Shown piece after piece: positions 7,994 to 16,180 of a DNA stretch of 64,000 nucleotides. The notes below the pieces were generated by a model. It worked only from the letters and a program-made list of their open reading frames with translations, ran no database searches and was not told the DNA's origin. Source of the stretch: an uncultured Collinsella sp. (GTDB lineage Bacteria; Actinomycetota; Coriobacteriia; Coriobacteriales; Coriobacteriaceae); NCBI GenBank assembly GCA_937989875.1, contig CALKBO010000034.1, positions 19,765 to 83,764 on the forward strand, in the 5' to 3' direction. The translations under genes were made by a program, and so were the position numbers. Position 1 is the first letter of the stretch; each line of letters begins with the position of its first letter.

Positions 7994-8422
7994 CTAACCC
8001 TCGACCTCGACGAGTTCGATATCGAAGTTGAGATCCTTGCCGGCCAGCTCGTGGTTGGCGTCGAGCGTCACGGCCTCGGGCGTTACATCGATGACCACAG
8101 CAGGGACGGGCATGCCGCTCGGCGTGGACAGGAAGAGCTTCATGCCCTTCTCGATCTGCTCGATGTTGGGAACCTGCTCGGCCGGGAAGGTCAGGACCAT
8201 CTCGGGGTTGTGCTCGCCGTAGGCATCGGCAGCAGGAATGTGCACGGTCTTCTTCTCGCCCACCTGCATGTCGACAACAGCGGCGTCGAAGCCCTTGATC
8301 ATCTGACCGGCGCCGCAGGTGAACTCCAGCGGCTCGCCGCGATCGTAGGAGCTATCGAACTGCGTGCCGTCGTCGAGCGTGCCGCGATAATGAGTCTTGA
8401 CCTTCTTGCCCTGGTTGGACAT
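7994..8422 (-). CDS. slyD: SlyD-type FKBP peptidyl-prolyl isomerase
   Basis: The protein has 142 residues from the ATG at 8422, which follows GGAGGTTACC. The FKBP core (YRGTLDDGTQFDSSY...MIKGFDAAVVDMQVGEKKTV) is split by the insert-in-flap chaperone domain at about residues 70-120. It then closes with NHELAGKDLNFDIELVEV, the SlyD signature. SlyD folds proteins and supplies nickel to hydrogenase or urease assembly in enterics. The metal-binding His/Cys-rich tail is missing here. It heads a two-gene unit with the ureE-like gene. Confidence 0.9.
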   Translation of the reverse strand: MSNQGKKVKTHYRGTLDDGTQFDSSYDRGEPLEFTCGAGQMIKGFDAAVVDMQVGEKKTVHIPAADAYGEHNPEMVLTFPAEQVPNIEQIEKGMKLFLSTPSGMPVPAVVIDVTPEAVTLDANHELAGKDLNFDIELVEVEG

Positions 8423-8542
8423 GGTAACCTCCGTGATAAGGGCGGCGCACAACGCGGGCCGCCGTGAACATATGGCGCTAACTATACCCTAGTCATACAA
8501 TTCAAAGACAGTTTGCAAAGAAACGCTGCAACCGGAGGAACC

Positions 8543-9556
8543 ATGGCATATCCCGTATTTGACCTACACTGCGACACCGCCGACCGCATCGGCTGGGCCA
8601 CGCTCGATCTCGACCTGCGCTTTACCGCCGGCACCGACGGTTATTTCCCCGGCGACGAAACGCATCCGCAAGATTTCGACCTCATCGAGGGCAACGCCTG
8701 CGCCATCTCGCTCGCAAAGATCGGCAACACGCCGTGGGCACAGTGCTTCGCCACGTTTGTCCCCGATGAGATTCCCACCGCCCACGCTGCGCGCTTCCAG
8801 GCGCAGATCATGGCGCACATGAACGGCCAGGCAATGCTCAACCACGACCGCATGGTCAACGTACGCAGCGCGGCAGACATTCGCCCCGCGCTCAAAGACG
8901 GCAAGGTCGCCTGCATCCACACCATCGAAAACGCCACGTTCTTTGCCGAGGACCCCGCGCTGATCGAAGTGCTCAAGAGCTTGGGCGTGCTTATGTCGTC
9001 GCTCAGCTGGAATGCGCAGGGACCGCTCGCGAGCGGACACGATACCCACGCCGGCCTCACCGCCGCCGGCATCGAGGCACTTACGCAGATGGAGCACGCC
9101 GGCATGGTGCTTGACGTCTCCCACCTCAACGATGAGTGCTTTGACGAGGTTGTCGCCCACGCCACACGTCCCTTCGTCGCCAGCCACTCCAACTCCCGTG
9201 CGGTTTGCGGCGTCAAACGCAACCTTACCGACGACCAGTTCCGCACCATTCGCGACATGGGCGGTATCGTCGGCCTCAACTACTGCAGCGAGTTCCTTTC
9301 CAACGACGCAACCGACAAGACCGCCGCAGACGTCACCTTCGACCAGCTGGCGGCACATATCGAGCACTGGCTCGACCTGGGCGGCGAGGACGTCATCGCG
9401 CTCGGCGGCGACTGGGACGGTGCCACGGTGCCCGCCTTCCTCTCCGATGCCAGCAAGATGCCCGAGTTCCAGAACATGCTCTCCAAGCACTTTGGCAAGA
9501 CCGTGATGCAGAAGCTCTGCAGCGATAATGCCCTTGCCTTCTTTGAGCGTTATTAA
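8543..9556 (+). CDS. membrane-dipeptidase family (M19) peptidase
   Basis: The enzyme has 337 residues, starting at the ATG that follows GGAGGAACC. M19 enzymes are binuclear zinc dipeptidases related to renal dipeptidase and also cleave D-amino-acid dipeptides. The metal motif DLHCDT lies at residues 6-11. Further ligand regions are TIENATFF (glutamate), LDVSHLND and ASHSNSRAV (histidines), and GGDWDG near the end. No signal peptide is seen, so it is probably cytoplasmic. Confidence 0.9.
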   Translation: MAYPVFDLHCDTADRIGWATLDLDLRFTAGTDGYFPGDETHPQDFDLIEGNACAISLAKIGNTPWAQCFATFVPDEIPTAHAARFQAQIMAHMNGQAMLNHDRMVNVRSAADIRPALKDGKVACIHTIENATFFAEDPALIEVLKSLGVLMSSLSWNAQGPLASGHDTHAGLTAAGIEALTQMEHAGMVLDVSHLNDECFDEVVAHATRPFVASHSNSRAVCGVKRNLTDDQFRTIRDMGGIVGLNYCSEFLSNDATDKTAADVTFDQLAAHIEHWLDLGGEDVIALGGDWDGATVPAFLSDASKMPEFQNMLSKHFGKTVMQKLCSDNALAFFERY

Positions 9557-9572
9557 TTTCACATCCCCTGAG

Positions 9573-9608
9573 CGGGCCGGCATGCCGAACGGTCGACATG
9601 CCGGCCCG
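9573..9608 (+). terminator. 12-bp palindromic stem after the dipeptidase gene
   Basis: CGGGCCGGCATG pairs with CATGCCGGCCCG around a 12-base loop, 16 bases past the dipeptidase stop. There is no T-run, so it is a weak terminator or mRNA stabiliser. An in-frame ATG at 9598 for the next gene falls inside this stem, which argues against that start. Confidence 0.5.
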
Positions 9609-9630
9609 TCCCCAATCTGAAGGATCACTT

Positions 9631-10407
9631 TTGACGCAGCAGTTTACGATTTCCGTATCCCGACCGGATGGGACGCCCATCCCCGTCGTCGTTACCAAAA
9701 AGCGCGTCAAAAACTTCAACCTGCGCGTCACATCGAGCGGTGAGGTCCACGCCAGCGCACCGCTCGGCGCCAGCCGCGAGCGTATCGAAGCGTTTGTGAA
9801 GCGCAACAGCGCCTGGATTATCAGACGACTTGCCCAGCGCGAGCAACGTCAGGCGACGGCGCGAGAGCCGCTCAGCCCCTCGTCCATCATTGCACTTTGG
9901 GGCAAGCCCATCACGGTACAAGATGCGCTCGATCGCAACTTTGCATCACCCGCACCGCGGCCCAAGCAGGCCACCTTCGCAAGTTTTATGGGTGCCGACA
10001 AATCGAACGAACGCCCACAGGCCAAGCGGCGCGCAACCCTCGACGGCCTGACGTCCGATGAGCTCCAGACCCGCATCGACCAGCTCTATGCATCCGAGGT
10101 CACCACGGCGCTGCGCGATATGGTGCGCGCGTACGAAATCGCAATGGGTGTCGCCGTTTCCCGCGTTTCCGTGCGCAGCATGAAAACGCGCTGGGGATCA
10201 TGCACGCCCAAAACCGGCGCCATTCGCATCGCACGAGAACTTGCCGCCTACCCCGTCGAGTGCCTTGACATGGTTGTCGCCCACGAGCTCGTCCACCTGC
10301 TCGAACCGAGCCACAATCATCGGTTTCACGCGCTGCTCGACACGTACTGCCCCAACAACAGGGCTCTGTCGCAGCGGCTCAAAAAACCGCCCGCCAACGA
10401 GCTCTAG
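9631..10407 (+). CDS. YgjP/SprT-like zinc metallopeptidase (DUF45 family)
   Basis: The protein has 258 residues from a TTG at 9631, which follows AAGGA by six bases. The ATG at 9598 lies in a hairpin stem with no ribosome site. The zinc motif HELVHLLEPSHNHRFH is near the C-terminus, preceded by the conserved MKTRWGSCTPKTGAIRIA block. The middle part (about 85-140) is longer and more charged than in E. coli YgjP. The function is uncertain, and genes of this family sit beside restriction genes in some genomes but not here. Confidence 0.85.
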   Translation: MTQQFTISVSRPDGTPIPVVVTKKRVKNFNLRVTSSGEVHASAPLGASRERIEAFVKRNSAWIIRRLAQREQRQATAREPLSPSSIIALWGKPITVQDALDRNFASPAPRPKQATFASFMGADKSNERPQAKRRATLDGLTSDELQTRIDQLYASEVTTALRDMVRAYEIAMGVAVSRVSVRSMKTRWGSCTPKTGAIRIARELAAYPVECLDMVVAHELVHLLEPSHNHRFHALLDTYCPNNRALSQRLKKPPANEL

Positions 10408-10413
10408 AGTCGG

Positions 10414-10899
10414 TTAGCGCACACGCTCGATCTCGACACCGCAGCTTGCCAGGGGAAGACCGACGGGCGCCCAAGGCTTATCGAGCTTAACGTGCACGCC
10501 AAGCAGCAGGGGGTAACGACGCAGCAGCATCTGGGCCACACCCTCGGCTGCAGCCTCGATGAGCTTAAACGTATGCTCGCGCAGATAGCCATCGACATCG
10601 TGGCACACCGAGCCGTAGTCAATCGAAGCGTCCAGGTTATCGTGCTCCCCCGCTGCACGCAGGTCGGCATAGAGCACCAAGGACACGATGAACTTCTGGC
10701 CCAGCGCGTTCTCTTCGGGATACACGCCGTGGTTGGCAAAGACCTCGAGACCGTCGATAGTAATGCGGTCAGCATGGCGCAGATCGTCATAGCTCACGTG
10801 GGGAACCGCCGTTGCGGTGGATATTTCGCCCCTTCCACGGCGGGCGAGCTCGGCGCCTTCAGTCTTGGTTGCATTCTCGGGCAGTTTCTTGTTGCTCAT
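10414..10899 (-). CDS. folB: dihydroneopterin aldolase
   Basis: The enzyme converts 7,8-dihydroneopterin to 6-hydroxymethyl-dihydropterin and glycolaldehyde in folate synthesis. The aldolase domain spans about residues 42-161: DRITIDGLEVFANHGVYPEEN carries the conserved pterin-site glutamate and VKLDKPWAP the catalytic lysine. The first 40 residues are an extra charged segment. A start near residue 42 was considered, but the first ATG has AAGGAGACGATCGCG upstream. It is the last gene of the leftward folE-HD-folB unit and converges on the YgjP gene six bases away. Confidence 0.92.
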   Translation of the reverse strand: MSNKKLPENATKTEGAELARRGRGEISTATAVPHVSYDDLRHADRITIDGLEVFANHGVYPEENALGQKFIVSLVLYADLRAAGEHDNLDASIDYGSVCHDVDGYLREHTFKLIEAAAEGVAQMLLRRYPLLLGVHVKLDKPWAPVGLPLASCGVEIERVR

Positions 10900-10942
10900 C
10901 GCGATCGTCTCCTTCGTTTAGAACCCCGACCGCGTAAACTAA

Positions 10943-11524
10943 CTACACGCGAATCGACAGGTTCTTTTTATCATCGCTCCAGTTGCAAGCATTGCGCGCG
11001 GGGCATGCAAAGCAGGCGCGCGACGCTTTGTCGGCTGCATAGAGCAGGCGCTCGAGCGGTTGGTTGTTCACGCGCAGCTTTCGATGGCCCAGAATGGCCG
11101 TCTTAATGGCTGCGGCATCGGCCGGCTCAAACGCTACGTCATCGGGCATGCCGCCGAGAATTGCATCAGCGACGCGCTCGCTTGCAACATCATGGGATAT
11201 ACCCGATTCATACTGTTCATCTTTGCCGATATCGTGAAGAAGTGCCGTGGCGTAGATGACCTCGCGGTCAAATTCGAGCTGTTCCTCGAGATTCTTGATC
11301 CACATAATGCGAGCGACATCCAGCAGGTGGTCAATACCGTGGCGGCAGAAGATGCGCCCCGATTCCAACTGTGCAATGTTGCCCAGGTGCCGACGGAACA
11401 GCCCGTTGGCACAAATGTAATCAATGCGAGGCATGGCACCAAAGGGAGTCAGGCCCGAAGCCATAAAGCCGCGACGCGACGTCCCCTCATCGGTCTTCGA
11501 TGTAAAGTCGTTGACGACCCTCAT
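10943..11524 (-). CDS. HD-domain phosphohydrolase in a folate operon
   Basis: The protein has 193 residues. The start ATG at 11524 lies one base after the folE stop, so the two are translationally coupled. The HD metal motif is seen as CRHGIDHLLDVARI and ALLHDIGKDEQ, then SHDVASE and ILGHRKLR, which together supply the usual His/Asp ligands. The C-terminus has a Cys cluster CFACPARNAC that may bind zinc or a cluster. HD proteins cleave phosphate esters. Lying between folE and folB, it could remove phosphates from dihydroneopterin triphosphate, a step for which no other enzyme is seen here. That role is inference. Confidence 0.82.
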   Translation of the reverse strand: MRVVNDFTSKTDEGTSRRGFMASGLTPFGAMPRIDYICANGLFRRHLGNIAQLESGRIFCRHGIDHLLDVARIMWIKNLEEQLEFDREVIYATALLHDIGKDEQYESGISHDVASERVADAILGGMPDDVAFEPADAAAIKTAILGHRKLRVNNQPLERLLYAADKASRACFACPARNACNWSDDKKNLSIRV

Positions 11525-11525
11525 G

Positions 11526-12083
11526 CTAACGGCCCAGCATCCTAAAGAACCGATCCTCGAGCGCGGGATCAGTCTCAAAGACGCCGCGGCGAGCGAGCGT
11601 CACGGTCTTGGTGCCGGGCTTTTGCACGCCGCGCATCGTCATGCACATGTGCTCGGCTTCCATCAGCACAATCGCCCCTTGGGGAGCAAGATATTCCATG
11701 AGGGCATCGGCAACCTGTGCACACAACTGCTCCTGCAGCTGCAGACGACGGGCGTAGACCTCAACCGTGCGGGCGAGCTTGGAAAGCCCGGCCACCCGAC
11801 CGTTAGGGATATAACCAATGGCGGCCTTGCCATAAAACGGCAGCAGATGGTGCTCGCACAGCGAGTAAAACGTAATGTCGCGCTCAATAACCAAGTCGTT
11901 CGAAGCGACGGCAAAGGTTTTGGACAGGTGCTCCTCGGCACTCTGATCCATACCGCCGGCGATCTCACCATACATACGGGCAACGCGCGCCGGGGTCTCC
12001 AGCAGGCCCTCACGAGTTGGGTCCTCGCCTATGCCCTCAAGCAACAGCTTAATGGCGGCCTCGACTTTTTCCTGATCGACCAT
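11526..12083 (-). CDS. folE: GTP cyclohydrolase I
   Basis: The enzyme turns GTP into 7,8-dihydroneopterin triphosphate, the first step of folate synthesis. It has 185 residues from the ATG at 12083; the upstream in-frame extension lacks homology. Zinc ligands are in SLCEHHLLPF (Cys and His) and EHMCMTMRGV (second Cys). FYGKAAIGYIPNGRVAGLSKLARTVEVYARR is the conserved pterin-site block. The gene lies 66 bases after nrdG and runs directly into the HD gene. Confidence 0.96.
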   Translation of the reverse strand: MVDQEKVEAAIKLLLEGIGEDPTREGLLETPARVARMYGEIAGGMDQSAEEHLSKTFAVASNDLVIERDITFYSLCEHHLLPFYGKAAIGYIPNGRVAGLSKLARTVEVYARRLQLQEQLCAQVADALMEYLAPQGAIVLMEAEHMCMTMRGVQKPGTKTVTLARRGVFETDPALEDRFFRMLGR

Positions 12084-12149
12084 CTGGGCCTCACTTTTCC
12101 GATTTTGCGTTCGCGCTATGGTACCACGCCCTTTGGCATCGGCCACAAG

Positions 12150-12731
12150 CTACATAGTATGGGTCGAATAGACCGGATCGTCCCGCCAAAGCTCCACAGC
12201 GTCGCAAAGCGCAACGCCCTCGCGCACAGCACGGGCGCGCGTGGCGCTCATATCAATCACGCGCTGATTGCTCGAGCCCCTAAAGCGCAATGAGATATCG
12301 TACAGATCCTGAACAAACGGGCCGTCCACCAACATGTCGAGGCAGGCCAGGATACGGTCCGTCACCTCGGTATGATGACGGCCACCCGGCATAAGCTCCT
12401 CGAGCACGTCGCCGGTAAAGCACCAAATGGTCTTGCCCGACCCCTCGGGATAGACCGCACGCACGCGTTCGATAAAGTCAACAAGTCCCGCCTGATTCTC
12501 GGGCTCCATAGGCTCGCCGCCCAGAATCGTCAGGCCATCGATAAAGGGATGGTCGAGGCTCTCGATAATCTTGTCCTCGACGGCACGATCGAACGGCTCG
12601 CCCGCAGCAAAGTCCCACGCGACAGAGTTAAAGCAGTTCTTGCACCCACGACGGCACCCACTCACAAACAGAGAAGTACGAACGCCTTCCCCATCAGCAA
12701 TGTCGAAATACTTAATGTTCGCGTAATTCAT
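12150..12731 (-). CDS. nrdG: anaerobic ribonucleotide reductase activating protein (radical SAM)
   Basis: NrdG uses a 4Fe-4S cluster and S-adenosylmethionine to put the glycyl radical on NrdD. It has 193 residues from the ATG at 12731, after GGGAGAG. The CX3CX2C cluster motif is GCRRGCKNCFN at about residues 26-36, followed by the glycine-rich SAM segment TILGGEPM. The nested repeat at 12747-12830 lies just ahead of its ribosome site in the leader. It is separated from nrdD by 426 bases of repeat-bearing DNA, which is unusual because the two genes are generally close. Confidence 0.93.
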   Translation of the reverse strand: MNYANIKYFDIADGEGVRTSLFVSGCRRGCKNCFNSVAWDFAAGEPFDRAVEDKIIESLDHPFIDGLTILGGEPMEPENQAGLVDFIERVRAVYPEGSGKTIWCFTGDVLEELMPGGRHHTEVTDRILACLDMLVDGPFVQDLYDISLRFRGSSNQRVIDMSATRARAVREGVALCDAVELWRDDPVYSTHTM

Positions 12732-12746
12732 AGGTAACTCTCCCGG

Positions 12747-12830
12747 GAGGCCGGGACATATCATCCCGTCCTCAAACATTCTCGGCCTTCGGCCTGCGAA
12801 ACTGCGGGCGGGACGATATGTCCCGGCCTC
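12747..12830 (-). repeat. nested inverted repeat element A, in the nrdG leader
   Basis: The outer arms are 22 nt with one mismatch (GAGGCCGGGACATATC, one mismatch, TCCCG). An inner hairpin GGCC-GAA-GGCC is separated from the arms by two unpaired strands, CCCGCAGTTTCGCA and GAGAATGTTTGAGGA (minus-strand reading). Those strands match the internal loops of elements B, C and D. It is read in the nrdG sense and lies 16 bases before the start codon, so it could influence nrdG translation. Confidence 0.75.
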
Positions 12831-13008
12831 ATGCAAAGGGTAACTCAATGAACGAAGCGAACATCGAGTATAGGGTTCGAGGTCCAATAAAAACTTTGTT
12901 GCAGCTCAACCGCCATCGCAAGCAAAGCGTTGTTGCAAGTCAACTCATTTCCGCTAAGAACTTCGAGGAGTGAGCAGGCCTCATGCTACATCTCAGCTAC
13001 ATCAACTT

Positions 13009-13146
13009 GGCCGCCCCGTAGCGAGGCCCCGGACCTTTGCTCGATATGAGTTCCGCACGAACAGGAGGCGCCAGTGGCGCCTCCGTCGTGAGCCAGGACT
13101 GTCCGAAATAGCGAGTAAAGGTCCGGGGCCTCGCTACGGGGCGGCC
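13009..13146 (+). repeat. nested inverted repeat element B, between nrdD and nrdG
   Basis: The outer arms are 35 nt with a single G/A difference (13009-13043 and 13112-13146), starting GGCCGCCCCGTAGCGAGG. An inner 9-bp hairpin, GGAGGCGCC-AGT-GGCGCCTCC, lies at 13064-13084. The unpaired strands carry AGTTCCGCACGAAC and ACTGTCCGAAATAG, related to the loops of the other elements. It begins 11 bases downstream of the nrdD stop, antisense to the operon in motif orientation. With element A it fills most of the 426-base gap. Confidence 0.8.
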
Positions 13147-13157
13147 TGGGATGGTTA

Positions 13158-15380
13158 TTAGAGATGCAGCACGCGGTCGCGGATCTCCTCGGTTCGACCC
13201 TGGTTCCAGAACTGGGTACCGATGTAGCCGCACGTACGACGGGCGACGTTCATCTTCTCCTGATCGCGGTTGCCGCAATTGGGGCACTCCCACACCAGCT
13301 TGCCGTCATCCTCGATAATCTTGATCTCACCGTCGTAACCGCACACCTGGCAATAATCGCTCTTGGTGTTGAGCTCGGCGTACATGATGTTGTCGTAGAT
13401 GTACTGCATCACGCGAATGACAGCCTTGAGGTTGTCCTGCATGTTGGGAACCTCGACGTAGGAGATGGCACCGCCCGGCGAAAGCTGCTGGAACATACCC
13501 TCGAACTTGAGCTTGTCGAATGCGTCGATCTCCTCGGACACGTGGACGTGGTAGCTGTTGGTGATGTAGCCCTTGTCCGTCACGCCCGGGATAATGCCAA
13601 AACGGCGCTGCAGACACTTGGCGAACTTATACGTCGTCGACTCCAGCGGCGTGCCGTACAGCGAGAAATCGATGTCGCTTTCGGCCTTCCACTCGGCGCA
13701 CTTGTCGTTCATGCGCTGCATGACGGCCATGGCAAAGGGCGTGCCCTCCTTCTCGGTGTGGCTGTGGCCCGTCATGTACTTGACGCACTCATACAGGCCG
13801 GCATAACCCAGACTAATGGTGGAGTAACCGCCCACGAGCAGCTTGTCGATCGTCTCGCCCTTCTTCAGGCGGGCGAGGGCACCGTACTGCCAAAGAATCG
13901 GTGCGGCATCCGAAAGCGTACCCATCAGACGCTCATGACGGCACAGCAGGGCGCGGTGGCACAGCTCAAGGCGCTCGTCGAAGATCTTCCAGAACTTATC
14001 CATGTCCTGATGCGAGCTCAGCGCGACATCGGGCAGGTTGATGGTCACAACGCCCTGGTTAAAGCGACCGTAGTACTTGGGCTTGTTCGGGTCATAGTTC
14101 AGCGCGTTGGCCACGTTGTTAAATCCGTTACCGGAGCGGTCGGGCGTCAGGAAGCTGCGGCAACCCATGCAGGTATAGCAGTCGCCGTTGCCCGCGGTCT
14201 CGCCCTTCGACAGCTTGAGCTCGCGCATCTTCTTCTCGGAGATGTAGTCGGGCACCATGCGCTTGGCGGTGCACTTCGCAGCCAGCTGAGTCAGGTAGAA
14301 GTACGGGGAATCCTCGTGAACGTTATCGTCCTCGAGCACGTAGATGAGCTTGGGGAACGCCGGGGTGATCCACACGCCGGCTTCGTTCTTAACGCCCTCA
14401 TAGCGCTGACGAAGCGTCTCCTCCACAATCATGGCAAGGTCATGCTTCTCCTGGGGCGTACGGGCCTCATTGAGATACATAAAGACCGTCACGAACGGCG
14501 CCTGGCCATTCGTGGTCATAAGGGTCACGACCTGATACTGAATCGTCTGAACGCCGCGACGGATCTCGTCACGCAGGCGGTCCTCAACAACCTCGCGGAC
14601 CTTTTCGGGAGATGCGGAAACGCCGAGCTCCTCGAGCTCGCGGGCGACCTCGCCGCGAATCTTTTGCCGGCTCACCTCGACGAACGGGGCAAGATGGGTC
14701 AGCGAAATCGACTGGCCACCGTACTGGGAGGAAGCAACCTGGGCGATGATCTGCGTCGCGATGTTGCAGGCAGTCGAGAAGCTGTGCGGCTTCTCAATCA
14801 GCGTACCCGAGATAACAGTACCGTTCTGGAGCATATCCTCCAGGTTCACCAGGTCGCAGTTATGCATGTGCTGGGCAAAGTAGTCCGAATCATGGAAGTG
14901 AATCAGACCCTCATTGTGAGCATCCACAATCTCCTGGGGCAGCAGCACACGCTGGGTCAGGTCCTTGGAGATCTCGCCGGCCATGTAGTCACGCTGAACG
15001 GAATTGACGGTCGGGTTCTTGTTGGAGTTCTCCTGCTTGACCTCTTCGTTATTGCACTCGATCAGCGACAGGATCTTGTCATCGGTCGTGTTCTTCTGGC
15101 GCTTCAGGCTCTGAACATAGCGATAGATGATGTAATGACGAGCGACCTCGTAGCAGTCGAGGCGCATGATCTCGTCCTCGACCAAATCCTGGATCTCCTC
15201 GACCGACACGGTGTGGCCCGCGTTCTCGCATGCCTCGGCGACGTTTTGTGCCGCGTAAACCACCTGGCGGTCGGTAAGACGAGAGCTCTCCTCGACCTCC
15301 AAGTTTGCGGCGCGGATGGCATTGACGATCTTATCGATGTCAAAGACAACCTCGGTGCCGCTGCGCTTGATGATCTTCAT
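13158..15380 (-). CDS. nrdD: anaerobic ribonucleoside-triphosphate reductase (class III)
   Basis: This glycyl-radical enzyme reduces NTPs to dNTPs under anoxia. It has 740 residues. An N-terminal ATP cone (1-95) is the allosteric site. The long barrel follows. The C-terminus has the zinc site CQVCGYDGE...CPNCGN and the radical motif RRTCGYIGTQFWNQGR, with the radical glycine about G718. The ATG at 15380 was chosen because the ATP cone starts there (MKIIKRSGTEVVFDID). An NrdR box lies about 260 bases upstream. No aerobic reductase is in the window. Confidence 0.96.
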   Translation of the reverse strand: MKIIKRSGTEVVFDIDKIVNAIRAANLEVEESSRLTDRQVVYAAQNVAEACENAGHTVSVEEIQDLVEDEIMRLDCYEVARHYIIYRYVQSLKRQKNTTDDKILSLIECNNEEVKQENSNKNPTVNSVQRDYMAGEISKDLTQRVLLPQEIVDAHNEGLIHFHDSDYFAQHMHNCDLVNLEDMLQNGTVISGTLIEKPHSFSTACNIATQIIAQVASSQYGGQSISLTHLAPFVEVSRQKIRGEVARELEELGVSASPEKVREVVEDRLRDEIRRGVQTIQYQVVTLMTTNGQAPFVTVFMYLNEARTPQEKHDLAMIVEETLRQRYEGVKNEAGVWITPAFPKLIYVLEDDNVHEDSPYFYLTQLAAKCTAKRMVPDYISEKKMRELKLSKGETAGNGDCYTCMGCRSFLTPDRSGNGFNNVANALNYDPNKPKYYGRFNQGVVTINLPDVALSSHQDMDKFWKIFDERLELCHRALLCRHERLMGTLSDAAPILWQYGALARLKKGETIDKLLVGGYSTISLGYAGLYECVKYMTGHSHTEKEGTPFAMAVMQRMNDKCAEWKAESDIDFSLYGTPLESTTYKFAKCLQRRFGIIPGVTDKGYITNSYHVHVSEEIDAFDKLKFEGMFQQLSPGGAISYVEVPNMQDNLKAVIRVMQYIYDNIMYAELNTKSDYCQVCGYDGEIKIIEDDGKLVWECPNCGNRDQEKMNVARRTCGYIGTQFWNQGRTEEIRDRVLHL

Positions 15381-15603
15381 CCTCTTGCCTCTTTCGCATC
15401 GTAGCCTCATCGCGCTTCAGAGCCAAACGATACCCGGCAGGGCTTGCCCCTGTCTTGCGGCGCCGTCGCGCAATCTGTGTTCTCGATAAACCATAAGCCT
15501 CCATGCGGACATTCCCTGGAGCCGATCAAGCGGCTCAAGGACACGTTCAAAAGAGGCAGTTAAGGTCTTCGTTCTCTGTCCGCCATCTATCATACGACAA
15601 AGA

Positions 15604-15653
15604 CGCATCTATATCCTGTATTCTTTTTTTAGGTCAAACACAACATATAGTGT
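15604..15653 (-). promoter_or_regulatory. nrdD promoter with NrdR box
   Basis: ACACAACATATAGTGT at 15638-15653 fits the 16-bp NrdR consensus palindrome closely. On the minus strand it runs into TTGACC (a -35, 15636-15631), with TATAGA (a -10) 18 bases later. A second, degenerate box (ACAGGATATAGATGCG, 15619-15604) overlaps the -10. NrdR is the ATP/dATP-sensing repressor of ribonucleotide reductase genes. The second box is weak and its spacing (34 bases) is slightly off. Confidence 0.7.
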
Positions 15654-15970
15654 TTCAGCAGGTCAAAGCAATTAGTCATTTTGCAGACGCATTAAAAATG
15701 AGGGGTTCTTGGCAAGTCGGTAAAACGTTACCAACACGGCTACCTGCATGGCAGTTATAAAACCCCCTTAGTCAAGCCGCTGACAAATCCTACCAAAACC
15801 AAGCCGCTCACGCCAAAAGAATCCAAAAGATTGTGCTTGACCAACATGTTGCGGTCACGATCGGCCAGGACGTATGCAATCTGCCAGCACCTCTACGGGA
15901 TGCGAAGACCATCGCGTACAGACCTTGGATCAATATTTGGTGGCTTATTTGCCGGCATGTTTGGCGGCAT
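15654..15970. other. 317-base intergenic stretch without a recognisable gene
   Basis: This stretch lies between the nrdD promoter and the terminator of the tRNA-Gly/Val unit. Only short overlapping open frames of about 60 codons occur on both strands. None has a good ribosome site or a recognisable sequence. I see no tRNA-end repeat that would mark an integration site. Confidence 0.5.
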
Positions 15971-16006
15971 AAAACAAAACAGCCCAGAGACATAGCCTCT
16001 GAGCTG
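15971..16006 (-). terminator. terminator of the tRNA-Gly/tRNA-Val unit
   Basis: On the minus strand CAGCTCAGAG pairs with CTCTGGGCTG, followed by TTTTGTTTT. It starts nine bases past the CCA of tRNA-Val. Confidence 0.88.
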
Positions 16007-16014
16007 CGAACATT

Positions 16015-16089
16015 TGGTGGGCGTTAGAAGATTTGAACTTCTGACCTCTTCCGTGTCAGGGAAGCGCTCTCCCCCTGAGCTAAACGCCC
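16015..16089 (-). tRNA. tRNA-Val (GAC)
   Basis: A full cloverleaf can be drawn: acceptor GGGCGTT/AACGCCC, anticodon arm CTTCC-CTGACAC-GGAAG giving anticodon GAC, and T arm AGAAG-TTCAAAT-CTTCT. The 3' CCA is encoded at 16017-16015. It is the second gene of a two-tRNA unit, three bases after tRNA-Gly. Confidence 0.96.
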
Positions 16090-16092
16090 AAA

Positions 16093-16168
16093 TGGAGCGG
16101 ACAACGGGGCTCGAACCCGCGACCCCAACCTTGGCAAGGTTGTGCTCTACCAACTGAGCCATGTCCGC
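16093..16168 (-). tRNA. tRNA-Gly (GCC), copy 1
   Basis: The acceptor is GCGGACA/TGTCCGC, the anticodon arm CAACC-TTGCCAA-GGTTG gives GCC, and CCA is encoded. The gene is identical base for base to the two copies at 18213-18288 and 18439-18514. It heads the unit with tRNA-Val. Confidence 0.97.
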
Positions 16169-16180
16169 TTACGAGGATTA

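Noticed and set aside
13164..15404. A 746-codon open frame on the plus strand opposite nrdD
   Set aside because: It is the mirror of a certain gene, with low-complexity His/Val/Leu composition, no ribosome site and no recognisable domain. High-GC codon use produces such frames.
15604..15619. Second NrdR box as a firm site
   Set aside because: Only about 9 of 16 positions agree and the spacing is 34 bases, so it is mentioned only as degenerate.
15654..15970. Possible integrase remnant or attachment site next to tRNA-Val
   Set aside because: Only unrelated 60-codon frames are present and no duplicate of the tRNA 3' end was found nearby.
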